In this document: positions 31,701 to 43,839 of the stretch, in pieces
Numbering within the stretch: the first letter of the stretch is position 1
Layout: every line of letters starts with the position of its first letter
NCBI GenBank assembly: GCA_900491605.1
Contig: UESW01004076.1
Coordinates: 852,836-916,835, forward strand
Length of the DNA stretch: 64,000 nt
Direction of reading: 5' to 3'
Source of the DNA: Calamus simplicifolius
Taxonomy: Eukaryota; Streptophyta; Magnoliopsida; Arecales; Arecaceae
The notes under the pieces: model-generated
The model's input: only the letters and a program-made list of their open reading frames with translations
What the model was told of the DNA's origin: nothing
Database searches by the model: none
Program-made: the position numbers and the translations under genes

Positions 31701-34700
31701 TTTAAAATTATTGATTTTAATTTAAAATTTTAAAAAGTATGAGAACATTATAATTCTACTCAACTCATCTATGCCTTTTTCCAACTACATGGGATCGGCT
31801 ACATGAATTTATTTTCACTCTGCTCTATTTAGGATTAAGTCGACATTCAAATTACAAATGTTTATATTTTTCTTAACTATTTACATCTATATTAGTTTAG
31901 GATAGAAATAATTAAAAGAGGTATAACTATTTGTAATTTGAGTATCGATTTAATCCTGAATAGAGCAAAATGGAGGAAGCATATTCATGTAGTTAAAAAA
32001 AAAAGCTTAGATGAGTTAAGTTGAGTTGAATAGAATTATAATGCTCTCATACTTTTTAAATAAAATAAATAAAATACATGTATTAGATAAAAATATTTTT
32101 AATTTTTTAAAAAAATTGGTTTGGAACTTTAATTTTTTTTTAAAAAGATAGAATTAAAAAAATAAAACTCTTATGAAAAAGATATAATTCAAATGAAGTA
32201 AAACTCTAGCCTTGGTTTATATCTTTTTACAAAAAGAGTTTTATGTCCGTTATACTCATTTTTTAATCTACTACTCTAAATCAATTTTTCAATTTTTTTT
32301 ATCTAATTCGTGTATTTTATTTATGACAACAAATTCATGCAATACACGGGCTGTGTTCAAGTTTTTTTTTTTTTGTATAGCATATTCTTTTAGATCTATC
32401 AGAAGATGAAACAAATGTAAATCTATTTTTAATTTTATGTCACAAAATTTCCAATTTAAAATTATTGATTTTAATTTAAATTTCAAAAAGGTAATGGATA
32501 ATCATCATCATCAATGTAAAAAAAGATAAATAAAATTGATGTATTAGATAAAAATTTATTTTTTGAAAAAGTTTATTTGCTTTTTCAAAAAATATTAGTT
32601 CACCTCATTTTTTTTTTTGCGCTTGCTTCAGAAAGATTAGCTCACCTCATGTCTTATGAACTGGCCTTTTGTTGTTTTATGATGTTTGGCTAGCTTCTTT
32701 GGAGTTATGGGTAATAATGTTTAATTTAAGCCCTATTTCGATCTTTTTCTTTATTAAGATTTTGATTTTATCATTATTATTGTGAAATGAAGCAGTGGAC
32801 CTATCATTATTGATTGCTTCATCAGGTTCTCTTTCCTTTAATTCTCAATTGTCTAATTTATGTCATCAAGCCACTAATTATGATCTTCTAAAATTTCTTG
32901 TGTCTCACAATGAACAACGAAGTCTAGTGTTTTTTTACTCCTTGAAAAGACTCTCACTAGAATTTGATGTTAGGATTTAAGATCACATATGTGTAATCAA
33001 AATATCAAATAGAAATTATAATATTTTTGTACCCGTCTATGAAGCCTTAAAGAAGCTTAGATCTTCCTCTTTTTGCTTCTCCCTTAGGTGGTGTTTTGAC
33101 GGAAAAACAAATTGCAAATCTAAGGAGAGAAGAAGAGAGCTAGCCTATTTATAAAGAAATCCTAATAGGCCCTCTCATCACGGGTCACTATTGGACTTGA
33201 GGTCCACACAGACCGATAATTACATCATCCAATAGAAGTGCGGCCAAGCTTAAACCATATGGATCACAAATTTAATCAACGGTGTGCTCATCCTGCTTGT
33301 ATCATCGGATTAAATTCGTTCAGCTAGTTTTACAAAATTAAAATTATGATAATTATTGGCAACTCACATATGAAAAATTTTCAACATTTTTTCACTTGGG
33401 CAACCTTAATTGTAATTGAGCAAGTTTTGAAAATATTTGTTTATTTTAAAAAGACACTCAAACTAAACAGTTAAACTTAATGTGGTCGCAAATTTTAAAA
33501 TATTTGGTCATCTGGTACAGCACCTCAAAAAATAATCCGATCCCATGAAAGCTACTCGCATCGAATCATGGAAGTCATTGCGACTTTTATCGACATAAGA
33601 CCAATCCATGGTTATAAATACTAATAACTTCTACTAACATGGATCATGATGTGGTAATATGGTAAGAAAATAGCATATCAAATGTGATTTTGTACTTGCT
33701 ATTTTCATTATCGGTCCACCAAATGATTTCTCATAGAACTTTATGCTTCAACCGAAGCTAGAAAAATCCCATATGGTATTTATAATATGCCTAGCATGTC
33801 TCTAATAAAATACCTTGAGGTTTTCTTTATGATGTCATCAAGAGACATATATAACTAATAAGACTGATACCAAATCTTCAGTTTACAAAAAAAAAAAAAA
33901 GACATGTCATGTATCAATAACATGCACATATAACTGAAAGCAATATGCTATCAATAAAAACAATGATAATTATCATATATCAAATATATGTACTTGAAAA
34001 ACAAAATGGGTTCCATGATAACATATGCAATAAGTTAACTTGTGAGAGTTGAATAAACACAATTTATTTCCACTAACCAAGTACATCAAAAGACCCTACA
34101 ATACCCATGTTATCAATATATTTCATAAAAACAAAAGATCTTAATCCTTTGATCAACGGATCAACAACCATGCTATCTGTGTCAATATGCTTAATAGTAA
34201 TGTTTTCTTTTTTACTAACTCTCTAAGTGCAAGATATTTAATCTCTATATTCTTAAATTCGCTAGTACTTTGTTTGTTCTTGGAAAAGAACAAAGTAGAA
34301 CTGTTATCACAATAAATCTTTAGTGGTTTTAAAATGGAATCAATAGCACTGACCCTGAGATAAAATTCTTTATCATATTTAGTCTTCCTGTGGTTCCCAG
34401 ATCCCTTGGTTTGGTTTAGTATAGGCGACTAATAAGGCATTATAATTCATTTTCCTTTTAAGCTTTTCCTCTTTAGAGACATTTGATTATTAGGTCTTTT
34501 AATCTTCAACTTTCATCTGAGGTATTATAAGCAGTTTTAATCTAACTTAACTCAATAGGTAAGGAATTAAAAGCATGATGAAATAGGAATTTATCTGGAA
34601 GGATAATGTCATGGGCTTTCTATTTGGATTGAATATGAACCATTTTATAATAAAATCCCTAACACTACCCATATGTTCATATCTCGTATCTGTTAACTTA

Positions 34701-37700
34701 TTCATTAGGTTTTTTACTTCAAATTTGTTAGATACTTGATATCTATGTCCTACGACAGTAAAAAATTTTCTAGCATTATTGTTGTTAGGCAGTCCACTCA
34801 TAAGATGCTCTGGTATAGACCTCTTAATGGCATGCAGGCTTGAATGATTTGAACGCTCCCATCTGGCGTAAAAATCATTCTGCTCATTTGTGCTCTCATT
34901 AATGGGTTTGGGAGGTTTACTCTCATGCAAAGTCATATATCAATGTCTCCAATCTCCATGGCAAACTTCTAAATCATCTCCCCATCTCTTATAATTAGAG
35001 CTAGTTAACATTTCAATGGTAGCATGGTTATCATTCGCAGAAAATGAGTCTGTTCAAGATAAAAGTGTAATATATTATAATCAACATTAAAAAAAATGCA
35101 AAATAACAGAATGCAAGCAATAAATAGCAAAATAATCCCAATACACATGACTATATATATCCTGAAGGTCTCATGCATCATTACAAACTCCCTTTTGAGC
35201 AGAGAATGTAATATGCTAATGAGATTTCTCGATACGAAGCCAACCACAAGAATACACTAGTCTTTGAGATAAAGTTTCCTTTGGGTAGACAAATCCCCTG
35301 AGCCAATGCACACTTTAACATTAAATGCTCCATGTCTATTCCCTAAATTACAACATATAATAACCTCATTTGGGCATGTAATCATATGTTATGATTTCGT
35401 AACACCGGCATCCAAAGAAATATCACAAGCCTCAATGGGTGAGCCACTTTGGCAATAAAGCACCTATATTAATTTATATATATATATATATTTTCAAAAA
35501 CAAGATATCCTATATGCCACAACAACTTGCATATGCAGCCGAATGTAAGTGGTATGCAACATGAGGTATACTAGCCGTATGAACTTAGGTCACAAAATAA
35601 TAATCACTTGCATTCTTACCAAATGTCTTGAATTTAACCATCATTTATGTTTTATGCACATAATCTAAATATAAGAGCGAAAAAATCATTTGATGTAAAT
35701 CAAGTAAGAAAATATACATTGTATGCATTAAATTTGCATGAAGCCAAAATATAATTAATAGCCAATATAAATTTCAGAATATGACATAAATTATCAACAA
35801 CTGAATAGCAATAATAATTAAATCATAAAACATTAAAATAAATAAATACAGTGACAATTATTATTATAATCAACAAGCTTAGATTTAATTTTTGGGTGCA
35901 ATTAATCTGAACTCATGAATAGGCCTATTATAAGTCAAAAATAAGATCTTAGTCTAATAAAACAATCACCCATGAGAGCTTTTGACTAATCAGCTCAAAG
36001 TTAGACTTCAACTCAAAATTGTTTGGCTCAAAAATGGGTCATTTACCAAATGATGCCCAAAACTGATCTGAGCCCCAAAACCTATAGGCCCAATTACATC
36101 ATCTTCTTCCTCTATTTCCCAAACCTATAGGCTCAAAAATGGGTAATTAGTTTTTTTTTTTTGTGATTTATCCTTAATCTCCACCCTAAGCCACACCTTC
36201 ACCCCATGACCACTGTTACCTCACCATCCCTTCAGTCATCACTGCAGGCCCTGGAACCAGTGGCAAGATCGACCATCACCCCATGGCCGCACCACCCCCT
36301 CACCCGCTGTGGCTCCCCTTCCCCTTCACCACCGTTGCCAGACCTGGAACCAGTGGCAACCTCCCAACTTCCCCTTCCCGTTTCCCTTGTTGTCGACGAT
36401 AGGAGATCCACCTTCACTTGCTATGCTGCAACTAGCTGGTCAGTGAGGCCAAAGGCGATGGTGAGCCCACAACATCAGTGAGGAAGACATGCATTGGTGG
36501 GCTTTTGTTTTTTTTTTTATTTGTTTTGTTTTTTGGACAATCATCAATGGGGAAGAGAGGCAATTCGATCGAAGGAGTGCAGGCTGGCATCGCCGCATAT
36601 GATTGGCTGCGGGAGGCGACGACGATGGTCGCCTACCGTTTGCTTGGCTGGCCATAGGGAAGAGGCGTTGGGTTGGGATAGGGAAGGAGAAAATAGGGAT
36701 TTAATATAGTTCTTTTTTAATAAACCTAATCTAGGATTAGGTAAACCTGATTTAAAAAAAAAAATCCATAATAACATAAAAGAAGTCTCATCTAGGATCA
36801 AGAAAAATCCTAAGAAATCCCTAAGATTTTATTCTACGTAACCATCAAAACAAGGTATGAAATCATGTTGCTATTACAGAAAAACTTGGGTTCTGAATCA
36901 TATACGTCTGCTCTGATACCACATATTAGGATTTAAGGATATCATATGTGTAATTAGAACGCCAAATAGCAATAATAATATTTTGATACCTGTCTGTGCC
37001 ATTACAAGAGAAGTGTGAAAGCTTCTTCTCCTTTAGGCGGTATTTCAATAGAAAAACAAATCGCAAATCTATGGAGAGAAAAGAGGGAACCTAGCCTATT
37101 TACAAAGAAACCAATAATAGACCCTTTCATCATGGGTCGCTATTGGGCTTTAAGCCTACACAAGCCACAAACCATATCACCCAACAGAGGTGCACCCAAG
37201 CTCAAACCATGTGGATCCTAATTTTAACAAACAATGATCTCATCTAGCTTGTATCATCAGACTAAATGCGTTCAGCCAGTTTTACAAATTAGAATCACAA
37301 TAATTAATAACAGCCCACATATGAAAATTTTTCAACATTTGATACTAACAATTTCCTTTATTTTCTAAATAGATTTGAAAGTGGTTTAAAATCAACCTTG
37401 ATTATATGGCTTTCTAAGCGGAAGTTGAAGGCTTAAAAGAAATACATGAAAAATTCTATATCAAGGATTCTCAGTATTAAATGATAAGCATCAAATATCA
37501 AGGAGCCTTCCAAGAAACATGGATGAGAGCCTGGCACTCTCTGTCACTATTCTCTAAAAACTCTTACCTTAGAAAGGCATCTCCAACGGCAATAACATGG
37601 ATGTAACATGAACTAGGATAATATATATATATATATATGAGATGAAATTTAAGTAAAAAATAAATATCATTTAATATATTTATCCACACCGCGTTAAAGT

Positions 37701-40306
37701 AGGATCCTGGACTGGACAAGGATCTTCTCAACTTTACTTATAAATTAGATATATGCCCATGGATTGCCTATGTATTGGTATAATTGATAAGTAAAACAAA
37801 AAATATATATAAATATATATAAACTTGTTTTTATAGTAATATTTTATTAAATTTAAATTTTAAAAATATTGGTTTTAAATTAAGAAATTAGGATAAGATA
37901 ATGAAATATATGTATAAGATAAAAAGACATTTTTAAAATTTTTTAAAAGGGCTTAATTGATTTGGAATTGTAGATTAAAAAATAGATGAAATCAGAAAAA
38001 AGATATAAAATGTAAATGTTTTTTTTAAAACCTAAAATGTATGTGAGTAATGCAATTTTATTATTTTACTATTTTTATAAAAATAAATATAAATAAAGCC
38101 TTGTCATTTAAGAAACTTTATATCGTCATATAGTAGCTCATTTACATTAGCTTGCTCTTAATGGTAGAATCTCATTAAGGGATGAGATTATTAAAATCGT
38201 CCAGGTATCAAATTTAATTAGACAATGGTTTGGTAAACAATTCCCAATGATCTTCATGAATAAGTAATATAAGTAGATTGATGGTTCGGTGTCTATTTAT
38301 TTTATTTCTTTTGGATGATTTTATATATGAAATAAATTTGGGTTATTGTTTAACAATAAAATTTAAAAATTATTAAATACTATTGTACATATGGCATAAG
38401 AGAAAAGCTTTGCTTTTATGGCAAGAATATAAGAGGTCGGTCGGTTATGGGAGAATATAAGAGGTGGAAAACTTTTTATCCTCATATTTCCATGTTTGGT
38501 TCAAGAGGGAGTAAAAATTGTATGTGAGACCCACATACCTTTTTTTTTTTTTTTCTCTCATTAGAAAATAAATACGATAGGAGAGAATATTATTTATTTT
38601 TCTATACTTTTTCCTCTCCTATCGAAAATATTTTGGCACCAAAAGATTAAAACTAACCTATAATATTTTTCTTTTCCTCCCACGTCCACCTAATAACCTA
38701 TTAGCCTTATTTTATGTGTGGACTTTCATCCTAAAGCAATACATTATTATTATTAACTATTTTATAATATTTTTATTGCTATTATTACTTTGTAATATTT
38801 TGTAATATTTATTACTATTATTATTATTTTATAATTCTAACAAGCAATAATGCGATTACTAAATTATTACATTATTTTTATATATAATATTCATCAACCA
38901 AACAATCAAAGGAAATAAATTCTTTAAATGATTCATTTAATTCTCATGCAATCTTTATTTTAGGAGTATTATAGTCAAATTAGCATTTTGTCATACGAAG
39001 TTACCTTCAACCTAACATAAAAGAATATTTATAGAGCTATTTTCATATACAAATTTCTTAGCAATTAAACATGATAAAATTTATTTTTTCCTACAATTTT
39101 TTTTCTCGAAAAATGGGTCTTAAGAAATCTTTTTTCCAAGAAAATACCAAATGGGCACTTAGCTTTTCTTGTATATATTAGTTTCTTAGAAGCATGATAA
39201 CACAAGCAGTTTAAAGAGGGTTGTATTTCCTCAATACAACTTAGGCAGGTTGGGTCAGGTTGAGTGCTGACCAAACACTATTCAGCCTCTATATCTCCCA
39301 ACCCAATCAGACCTAATTAGGTTGAGATTTCCCCTACCAATCCAACCTCATCAGCTAAATTGGGTTTGGATAAGGTTAGTGTTGGTTTGGGTTGGATTGA
39401 TGGGGTTACGTTGGATTATATAAGTAATTTGGGGTAAGGTTTTAGACTTTTTTTTTTTAATGAATTTTGAGCTTGAGCTCAACCCTATTTCATAAAATCT
39501 CAGCCCTGTCCTGACCTAATGAGCGGGTTGTGCTGGTCACCCAAGTTTCAATAAATGTTTTGCAATCTTTTGTTTCATTAAATAAACAAAATATACTTAA
39601 AGTTTACAAGCACTATGTATTAATTTTTTTTAAAAATCTTTATGGCGATTTTCTTTTGGTAGTAGTCTTTTTAAACTCCTGCAGGTTCCTGGATACAGAC
39701 TGGAATAAGTTCTTGTGTGTTTGATGCTCAGTTTTAGAAGACTGAATATTTTTTATGTCATGAAAATAGGTGGTCAAGATCAGATTGCAACAGCAGAAAG
39801 GTTTGAGGCCTGAGCTTTTGAAATACAAGGGTCCAATACACTGCGCGAGGACGATCGTTCGTGAAGAAGGAATATTTGGGCTCTGGGCAGGAGCAGCACC
39901 CACTGTTATGCGTAATGGAACGAACCAGGCTGCCATGTTCTCAGCCAAGAATGCATTCGATATCATTCTTTGGAAGAAACATGAAGGGGATGGGAAAATG
40001 CTTCAGCCGTGGCAATCCATGATTTCTGGGTTCCTGGCTGGGACTGCAGGTCCCGTCTGTACGGGTCCCTTTGATGTTGTTAAGACAAGGTTAATGGCCC
40101 AAAGCAGATCGGCTGGTGAGGTCAAATACAAGGGCATGATCCACGCAATTAGAACAATATTTGCTGAGGAGGGATTGTTTGCTCTTTGGAAAGGCTTGCT
40201 TCCTAGGCTTATGAGGATTCCACCTGGGCAGGGCATCGTGTGGGCTGTTGCTGATCAAGTGACCGGATTCTATGAAAGAAGATACCTGCAGAGTTCTCAC
40301 ATATGA
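28774..40306 (+). CDS. SFC1: Mitochondrial succinate/fumarate carrier, 2 exons
   Basis: Inner-membrane antiporter exchanging succinate for fumarate, which in plants links lipid breakdown and the glyoxylate cycle to mitochondria. Exon 1 is 28774-29235 (154 codons), exon 2 is 39770-40306 (stop TGA... ends 40306); both junctions are GT-AG and in phase 0. The 332-residue product has three carrier repeats with signatures PIDVIK (57-62), PFEVVK (152-157) and PFDVVK (254-259), each followed by the expected R-L and later a G-x3-LWKG or LWAG motif. The PPGQGIVWAV stretch near 305-314 is typical of SFC1/ACR1-type carriers. The N terminus (1-40) is a polar extension with no clear presequence, normal for carriers. 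The intron is 10.5 kb and splits the second signature between E154 and V155. No stops or shifts in the coding exons, so it looks functional. Confidence 0.93.
29481..30330. repeat. Intronic degenerate repeat with hAT-like right end
   Basis: Contains GGTTTGAAATCGGTTCAGC-like and GTATCGATATGATTATGAC-like phrases and ends GCCACTCCTAATT near 30330, resembling a hAT terminus (TTGCCACCCCTA). No left partner was identified. No coding region. Confidence 0.3.
30376..30437 (+). repeat. Perfect 31-bp tandem duplication in the intron
   Basis: TGGTGTTGAGGTGGTGGATG...GCCTAG occurs twice without a mismatch (30376-30406, 30407-30437). Perfect identity suggests a recent slippage or duplication. Confidence 0.9.
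30536..30672 (+). repeat. Purine-rich (GA/GAA) tract in the intron
   Basis: About 130 bp almost entirely A and G on the plus strand, with AGAAGAAG and GAGGAGAGA runs. A simple-sequence tract with no further assignment. Confidence 0.8.
31550..32190. repeat. AT-rich interspersed repeat, interrupted by a hairpin element
   Basis: Parts of the same AT-rich family occur at 32390-32600, 37740-38050 and 41100-41360. Shared phrases are TTATTAAATTTAAAATTT, ATTAGATAAAAATATTTTT and a leading segment like AGGTATTTGCCCATGTAATGC. This copy is split by the hairpin at 31733-32062. I do not recognise the family. Confidence 0.5.
31733..32062. mobile_element. Hairpin (foldback) MITE-like element
   Basis: The left half (31733-31885) and the reverse complement of the right half (31905-32062) align along most of their length: AAAAAGTATGAGAACATT versus AAAAAGTATGAGAGCATT, then ATAATTCTACTCAACTC, CTACATGAAT, TGCTCTATTTAGGATTAA and TTCAAATTACAAAT. 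The central spacer is only about 20 bp. It contains GGGATCGGCTACATG, a phrase seen in widespread small plant repeats. No coding capacity. Confidence 0.8.
32968..33386 (-). repeat. 3' LTR of the intronic copia element
   Basis: Plus-strand sequence TGTTAGGATTTAAG to TTTTCAACA. It parallels 36924-37337 with many substitutions, for instance CGTCTATGAAGCC versus CTGTCTGTGCC, so the insertion is old. Confidence 0.8.
34040..34440 (-). pseudogene. copia RNase H fragment
   Basis: The minus-strand translation shows KIYCDNSSTLFFSKNKQSTS followed by KNIEIKYLALRELV, the C-terminal RNase H pattern of copia polyproteins. A frameshift follows near 34190 and the rest is only partly readable. Confidence 0.6.
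34547..34936 (-). pseudogene. copia gag fragment
   Basis: 129 codons on the minus strand: YARWERSNHSSLHAIKRSIPEHLMSG, then FFTVVGHRYQVSNKFEVKNLMNKLTDTRYEHMGSVRDFIIK. This is the UBN2-type gag pattern of copia elements. The N and C termini are lost and no zinc knuckle is seen. Confidence 0.65.
36180..36690. other. CG-rich island inside the intronic copia element
   Basis: A patch rich in CACC/CCATGG words between AT-rich flanks, with short open frames on both strands. It sits between the 5' LTR and gag of the minus-strand copia element and looks unlike its surroundings, so it may be an inserted foreign segment. No recognised protein. Confidence 0.35.
36924..37337 (-). repeat. 5' LTR of the intronic copia element
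   Basis: Starts TATTAGGATTTAAGG (the canonical TG has become TA) and ends TTCAACA at 37337, followed by the duplicated TTTGA. The primer-binding site abuts its left side. Confidence 0.8.
37343..39769. other. Rest of the carrier intron, AT-rich repeats
   Basis: Holds another copy of the AT-rich interspersed repeat (37740-38050), a stretch at 38430-38660 with TTTTCCTCTCCTATCG and CGATAGGAGAGAA in opposite orientations, TTATTATTA-rich sequence near 38740-38850, and GGTTGGGTTGG-like low complexity at 39240-39540. The acceptor AAAATAG is at 39763-39769. No gene seen. Confidence 0.45.
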
Positions 40307-41640
40307 TTTTTTTTTTTCCTCTTATTGTCTCTTATCTTGCTTCATCAGAATTCAAGAATGGAAGACTTCTGTCATATTCCTTTCAAATAGATTCTGGGAG
40401 TTGCCGTCTTAATCAGAAATAAGGTGCGGACCGTGTATGGAGTGAAAAATTATAGACGCTTCTTTTCTCCATGCCAAGAAAACTGCACGCAGATTTAGTT
40501 GGAATTTGTTGGGAAAAGTATCTTTGCTTTAAGCGATTTTCTATGTACACAAAAAGTGAAAAAAATATATTTTAACGAAAATGTTACCCAATTCAACGCA
40601 TAGAATGGATGGTAGTCTACTTTCAAGATGAGTAGATCAGTGGTTGTCTTTCTTACGATATTTTAATTATAGATATAAAAGGGCTAAAAGGGCTTGTGTG
40701 GAATTGAATGATCCTTTTATCGTATTCTTTGGATTTATCCAACTGATATGTTTCATCGTTTAAGAGAAGAGAGAGAGAGAGAGATAAAAATTAATTTTTA
40801 TTCATTAAAAGCCTTAACAATTTATACTACTCAAACTTAAGATTTATATTTAAATAGGTTTATGTTTTATTAATTACCTGATTGGGGCCAAAAATTTGAA
40901 TTACTTTTTTAAATACCTAATGGAATTTATCAGATATTGCTAGGCTTCTAGCATCTGATAACATTGTAATAGCATCGGAGACACCGATGCATTTCAATGG
41001 GTGCGGTTATATCACCACAATAACTTGGATTCTCTTCTCCATGTTCTAGAACTTCTTTACCGCAACTCTGCTCGGGCATGCTTTCTTAGCTAGATACTGT
41101 TGGAATATACTTGTGACTAGGTATAAGCGTGTGATCGATAAGATAAATAAAAAAATTATAAATTTATTTTTTATTTTATAATATTAAATTTAAAATTTAA
41201 AGTTATTCGATTAAAATTTAAAAATAAATATAAGATAAATAAGGTAGATATATTAGATAAAAATATTTTTGAATTTCAAAAAAATAATTAATTTGAAGCT
41301 AGTAGTTAAAAGAACAGATGAAATCATTCCTTTAAAAACATATACAATATCAGGGAACCTCTATATTCCCCTCAGCAATTTGATGTTGTGTTTTCCTTTT
41401 TTAATGATAGCATTTAAAAAATATTAAATTTATCTATATATGGGGCATAAAAAATTAAAAGCTATTTAATTTACTTATACATATGCCAATACCTGTTAAA
41501 GTTTATTGTGAAATTTATAAACTCAAAAAGAATATATTTTTATATTCATTTATAACTTCAATTATATTTTATGTAATCTTGAAATTTACAAGCATAAGAA
41601 AGATATATTATCATAAGATTTGAGTCCTAATTCTTGCAGT
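40307..41640. other. 3' flank of the carrier gene
   Basis: Begins with the 3' UTR, including a T-rich run at 40308-40318. A (GA)n microsatellite lies at 40768-40785. An AT-rich interspersed repeat copy occupies about 41100-41360. No gene seen. Confidence 0.45.
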
Positions 41641-42300
41641 GATACAGCTAGTGGGCTCCATGGGCCACAATGACAAATCGGCCTTTCCTCCTTGGTTTCG
41701 GCAGGGCCAGGGCAACCTCCCGGAGTCCGCCACCTTTTTCCTCTTCTCCCAAGCCGGCCTCAGTCTTCCACTCAGCCTCCGGCTTTAGGATTCTCCCTGC
41801 GTCGGCTGCTCCCAAGCTCCTCTGGAAGCTCCCGAGCTCCCACTCAGCTGCACCACCTTTTTTTTCTCCTCCGCATGGAGCCAGCTTCTGTTCGGCCTCG
41901 CCCCGGCCTCATCCAAGTCGGCCTCGCTTCGGCCTCATCCAACTCGGCCTCGGCGGCGGAAATCCTTGGCGGCCTTCCTGAGCGGCTTAATTCCTAGGCG
42001 GCATCACTAGTCTACTCGGCCATCTTCCAAGTCGGCCACGCCCCGGCATCATCCCATCTCGGCCTCGGTCTCCAATCGGCCTCGGCCCCGGTCAGCCTCG
42101 GTCTCCAGTCGGCCTCGGCCCCAGTCGGTCTCGGTCTCCAATCGACCTCGGCCCCAGTCGGCCTCGGTCTCCAGTCGGCCTCGGACCCCAATCGGCCTCG
42201 GCTCCAGTTGGTCTCGGCCCCAGTCGGCCTTGGTCGACTGGCCTCGGTCTCCAGTCGGCCTCGGCCCCAGTCAGCCTCAGCCTCAGTCAGCCTCGACCTC

Positions 42301-43773
42301 TGTTGACCTAATTATTGATTTTGATGATTAACAAAAGTCATGAGTATATTCCTTATGTTTTTGATAAATTTGCTAAGTGTTTAGGAATTAAGACTGGTTA
42401 TTCATCAATATGTTACTTAGAAAATCAGTTTTAAGTTGAATTTAAATGGAATTTATGTAAGTTCAGAACTTGGAGCCGACACCCTAAGTTCTCGGAGCCG
42501 ACTCCAGAGAGTATCAGAACAGTGTTGTTTTTGGCATGCTTCGGAGCCGACACCTAAATTTCTGGAGCCGACACATGAAAAGTTAGAGTCGACACCTGCA
42601 GAGTGTGGAGCCGACTTCAGACCAGTTACAGAGAGCGATTTTTTGAACACTGGCGGAGCCGACACCTTCAAAAATTAGAGCCGACTCCAGATCTCGCCAA
42701 GCCGACACTTCAAAATCTTAGAGCCGACACTTTGACGGATCGTTTATTACTATTTTTAGAATCCCGATTTGGAGCTGACACCTCCACGTCAGAAACAAAT
42801 TTTTCAAGTTTTCAACGGATATATTTTTCTTACCTAACCTCTAACAGATCTATTTTCTTTTGGTAAGGTTCATCCAAGGACAACTCCAACGACTATTTTT
42901 TACCTACTCATGGATTGAAATGCTTATAAAAAGGGATTGAGCCGTTTGAAATAAAAAGAACGGGAAAAACAGTGAAATGAAAAGAAAGAAAGAGAAATAA
43001 AAAATACCACTTCAAGAAATCTTCTGAGCCAAAGCCTATCCACTATTGAGAGTTAGAAGAGGAATTCAAAAGCGCCAAAAGAGCTATTTCAAAGGATTTC
43101 CCTAGTTTTGAAGAAGAAGGAGAAAAGCCCTAAATCTTCAACCGTTTCTTCACCAAAATCTCTTCAAGTGCTCTAATTCCATTCAATTCAGAAGAGAAGG
43201 AGAAGAGAAGAAAAGAAGAAAAGCTCAAGCCTTACATTGCTTCAGAAATCAGGCTTTTCTATTCTCATTTACTTACATTGCTTATTTGCTCAATTAAGGA
43301 GCTATTATTGTTATAAACTCTTAATTGATTTGTTGTTTGTCTAATTCAATCAGGGAATTGAATTAGTTGAGGTTGTTAACCTCGGGGTAAGCTAAGTGTA
43401 GCTTACATTGGGTTTTGTGCTGGTGAACCCGGGAAAACCAGCTGGATTCGTTGTGACCCCGTGTAAAACAATAAGTTAGAGTTGTGAGCTTGTAAAACAA
43501 CTTGATTGTAATCTGGGTAATTATAGTGTGGACCCAAGAGTTACTTGGGAGTGGACGTAGGTGTGGGATACACTGAACCACTATAAATCTTTGTGTATTT
43601 GTCGTGCCTTTGTCTCTATCTCTCTATCTCTCTATCTCTCTCATTTAAATTGTGTTCTTTACTTACTGCATCACCTTCACTTGTACACCTAATTGACTTT
43701 AAGTTTTAAAGTGTTTAAAATTTTAAAAAGAACCCAATTTACCCCCCCTCTTGGGTTGCCATCTGGGCCAACA
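42301..43773 (+). repeat. 5' LTR of the Sirevirus-like element
   Basis: Contains a cluster of GAGCCGACACC boxes (about 42473-42785), a TATA box at 42925-42930 and a CT-rich stretch (43614-43645). It differs from the 3' LTR by scattered substitutions and small indels; most long stretches match, so the insertion is younger than the decay of pol alone would suggest. Confidence 0.88.
42925..42930 (+). promoter_or_regulatory. TATA box of the Sirevirus-like LTR
   Basis: TATAAA in TGCTTATAAAAAGGGATTGAGCC, conserved in the 3' LTR at 51740. Confidence 0.55.
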
Positions 43774-43775
43774 AT

Positions 43776-43787
43776 TGGTATCAGAGC
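43776..43787 (+). other. Primer-binding site (initiator Met tRNA)
   Basis: TGGTATCAGAGC, two bases after the 5' LTR, the standard copia primer site. Confidence 0.9.
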
Positions 43788-43839
43788 TAGTGCTCATTTT
43801 TTGTTTGATCCAACGATCAAGAGTTAAAGATCCAAATTG

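Larger units (their letters stand above)
32968..37337 (-). mobile_element. Decayed minus-strand Ty1/copia element in the carrier intron
   Basis: LTRs of about 415 bp (32968-33386, 36924-37337) are flanked by the 5-bp duplication TTTGA (32963-32967, 37338-37342). Next to the right LTR, GCTCTGATACCA (36910-36921) is the reverse complement of the initiator-Met primer-binding site, giving minus-strand orientation, opposite to the host gene. Remaining coding parts are a gag fragment (34936-34547) and an RNase H fragment (about 34440-34040). Protease, integrase and reverse transcriptase are missing, so the copy is deleted internally. It lies within an intron and need not affect the protein. Confidence 0.8.

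Noticed and set aside
41670..41997. Serine/proline-rich frames before the Sirevirus-like element
   Set aside because: Part of the CG-rich Ty3 LTR; two overlapping frames, no domain.
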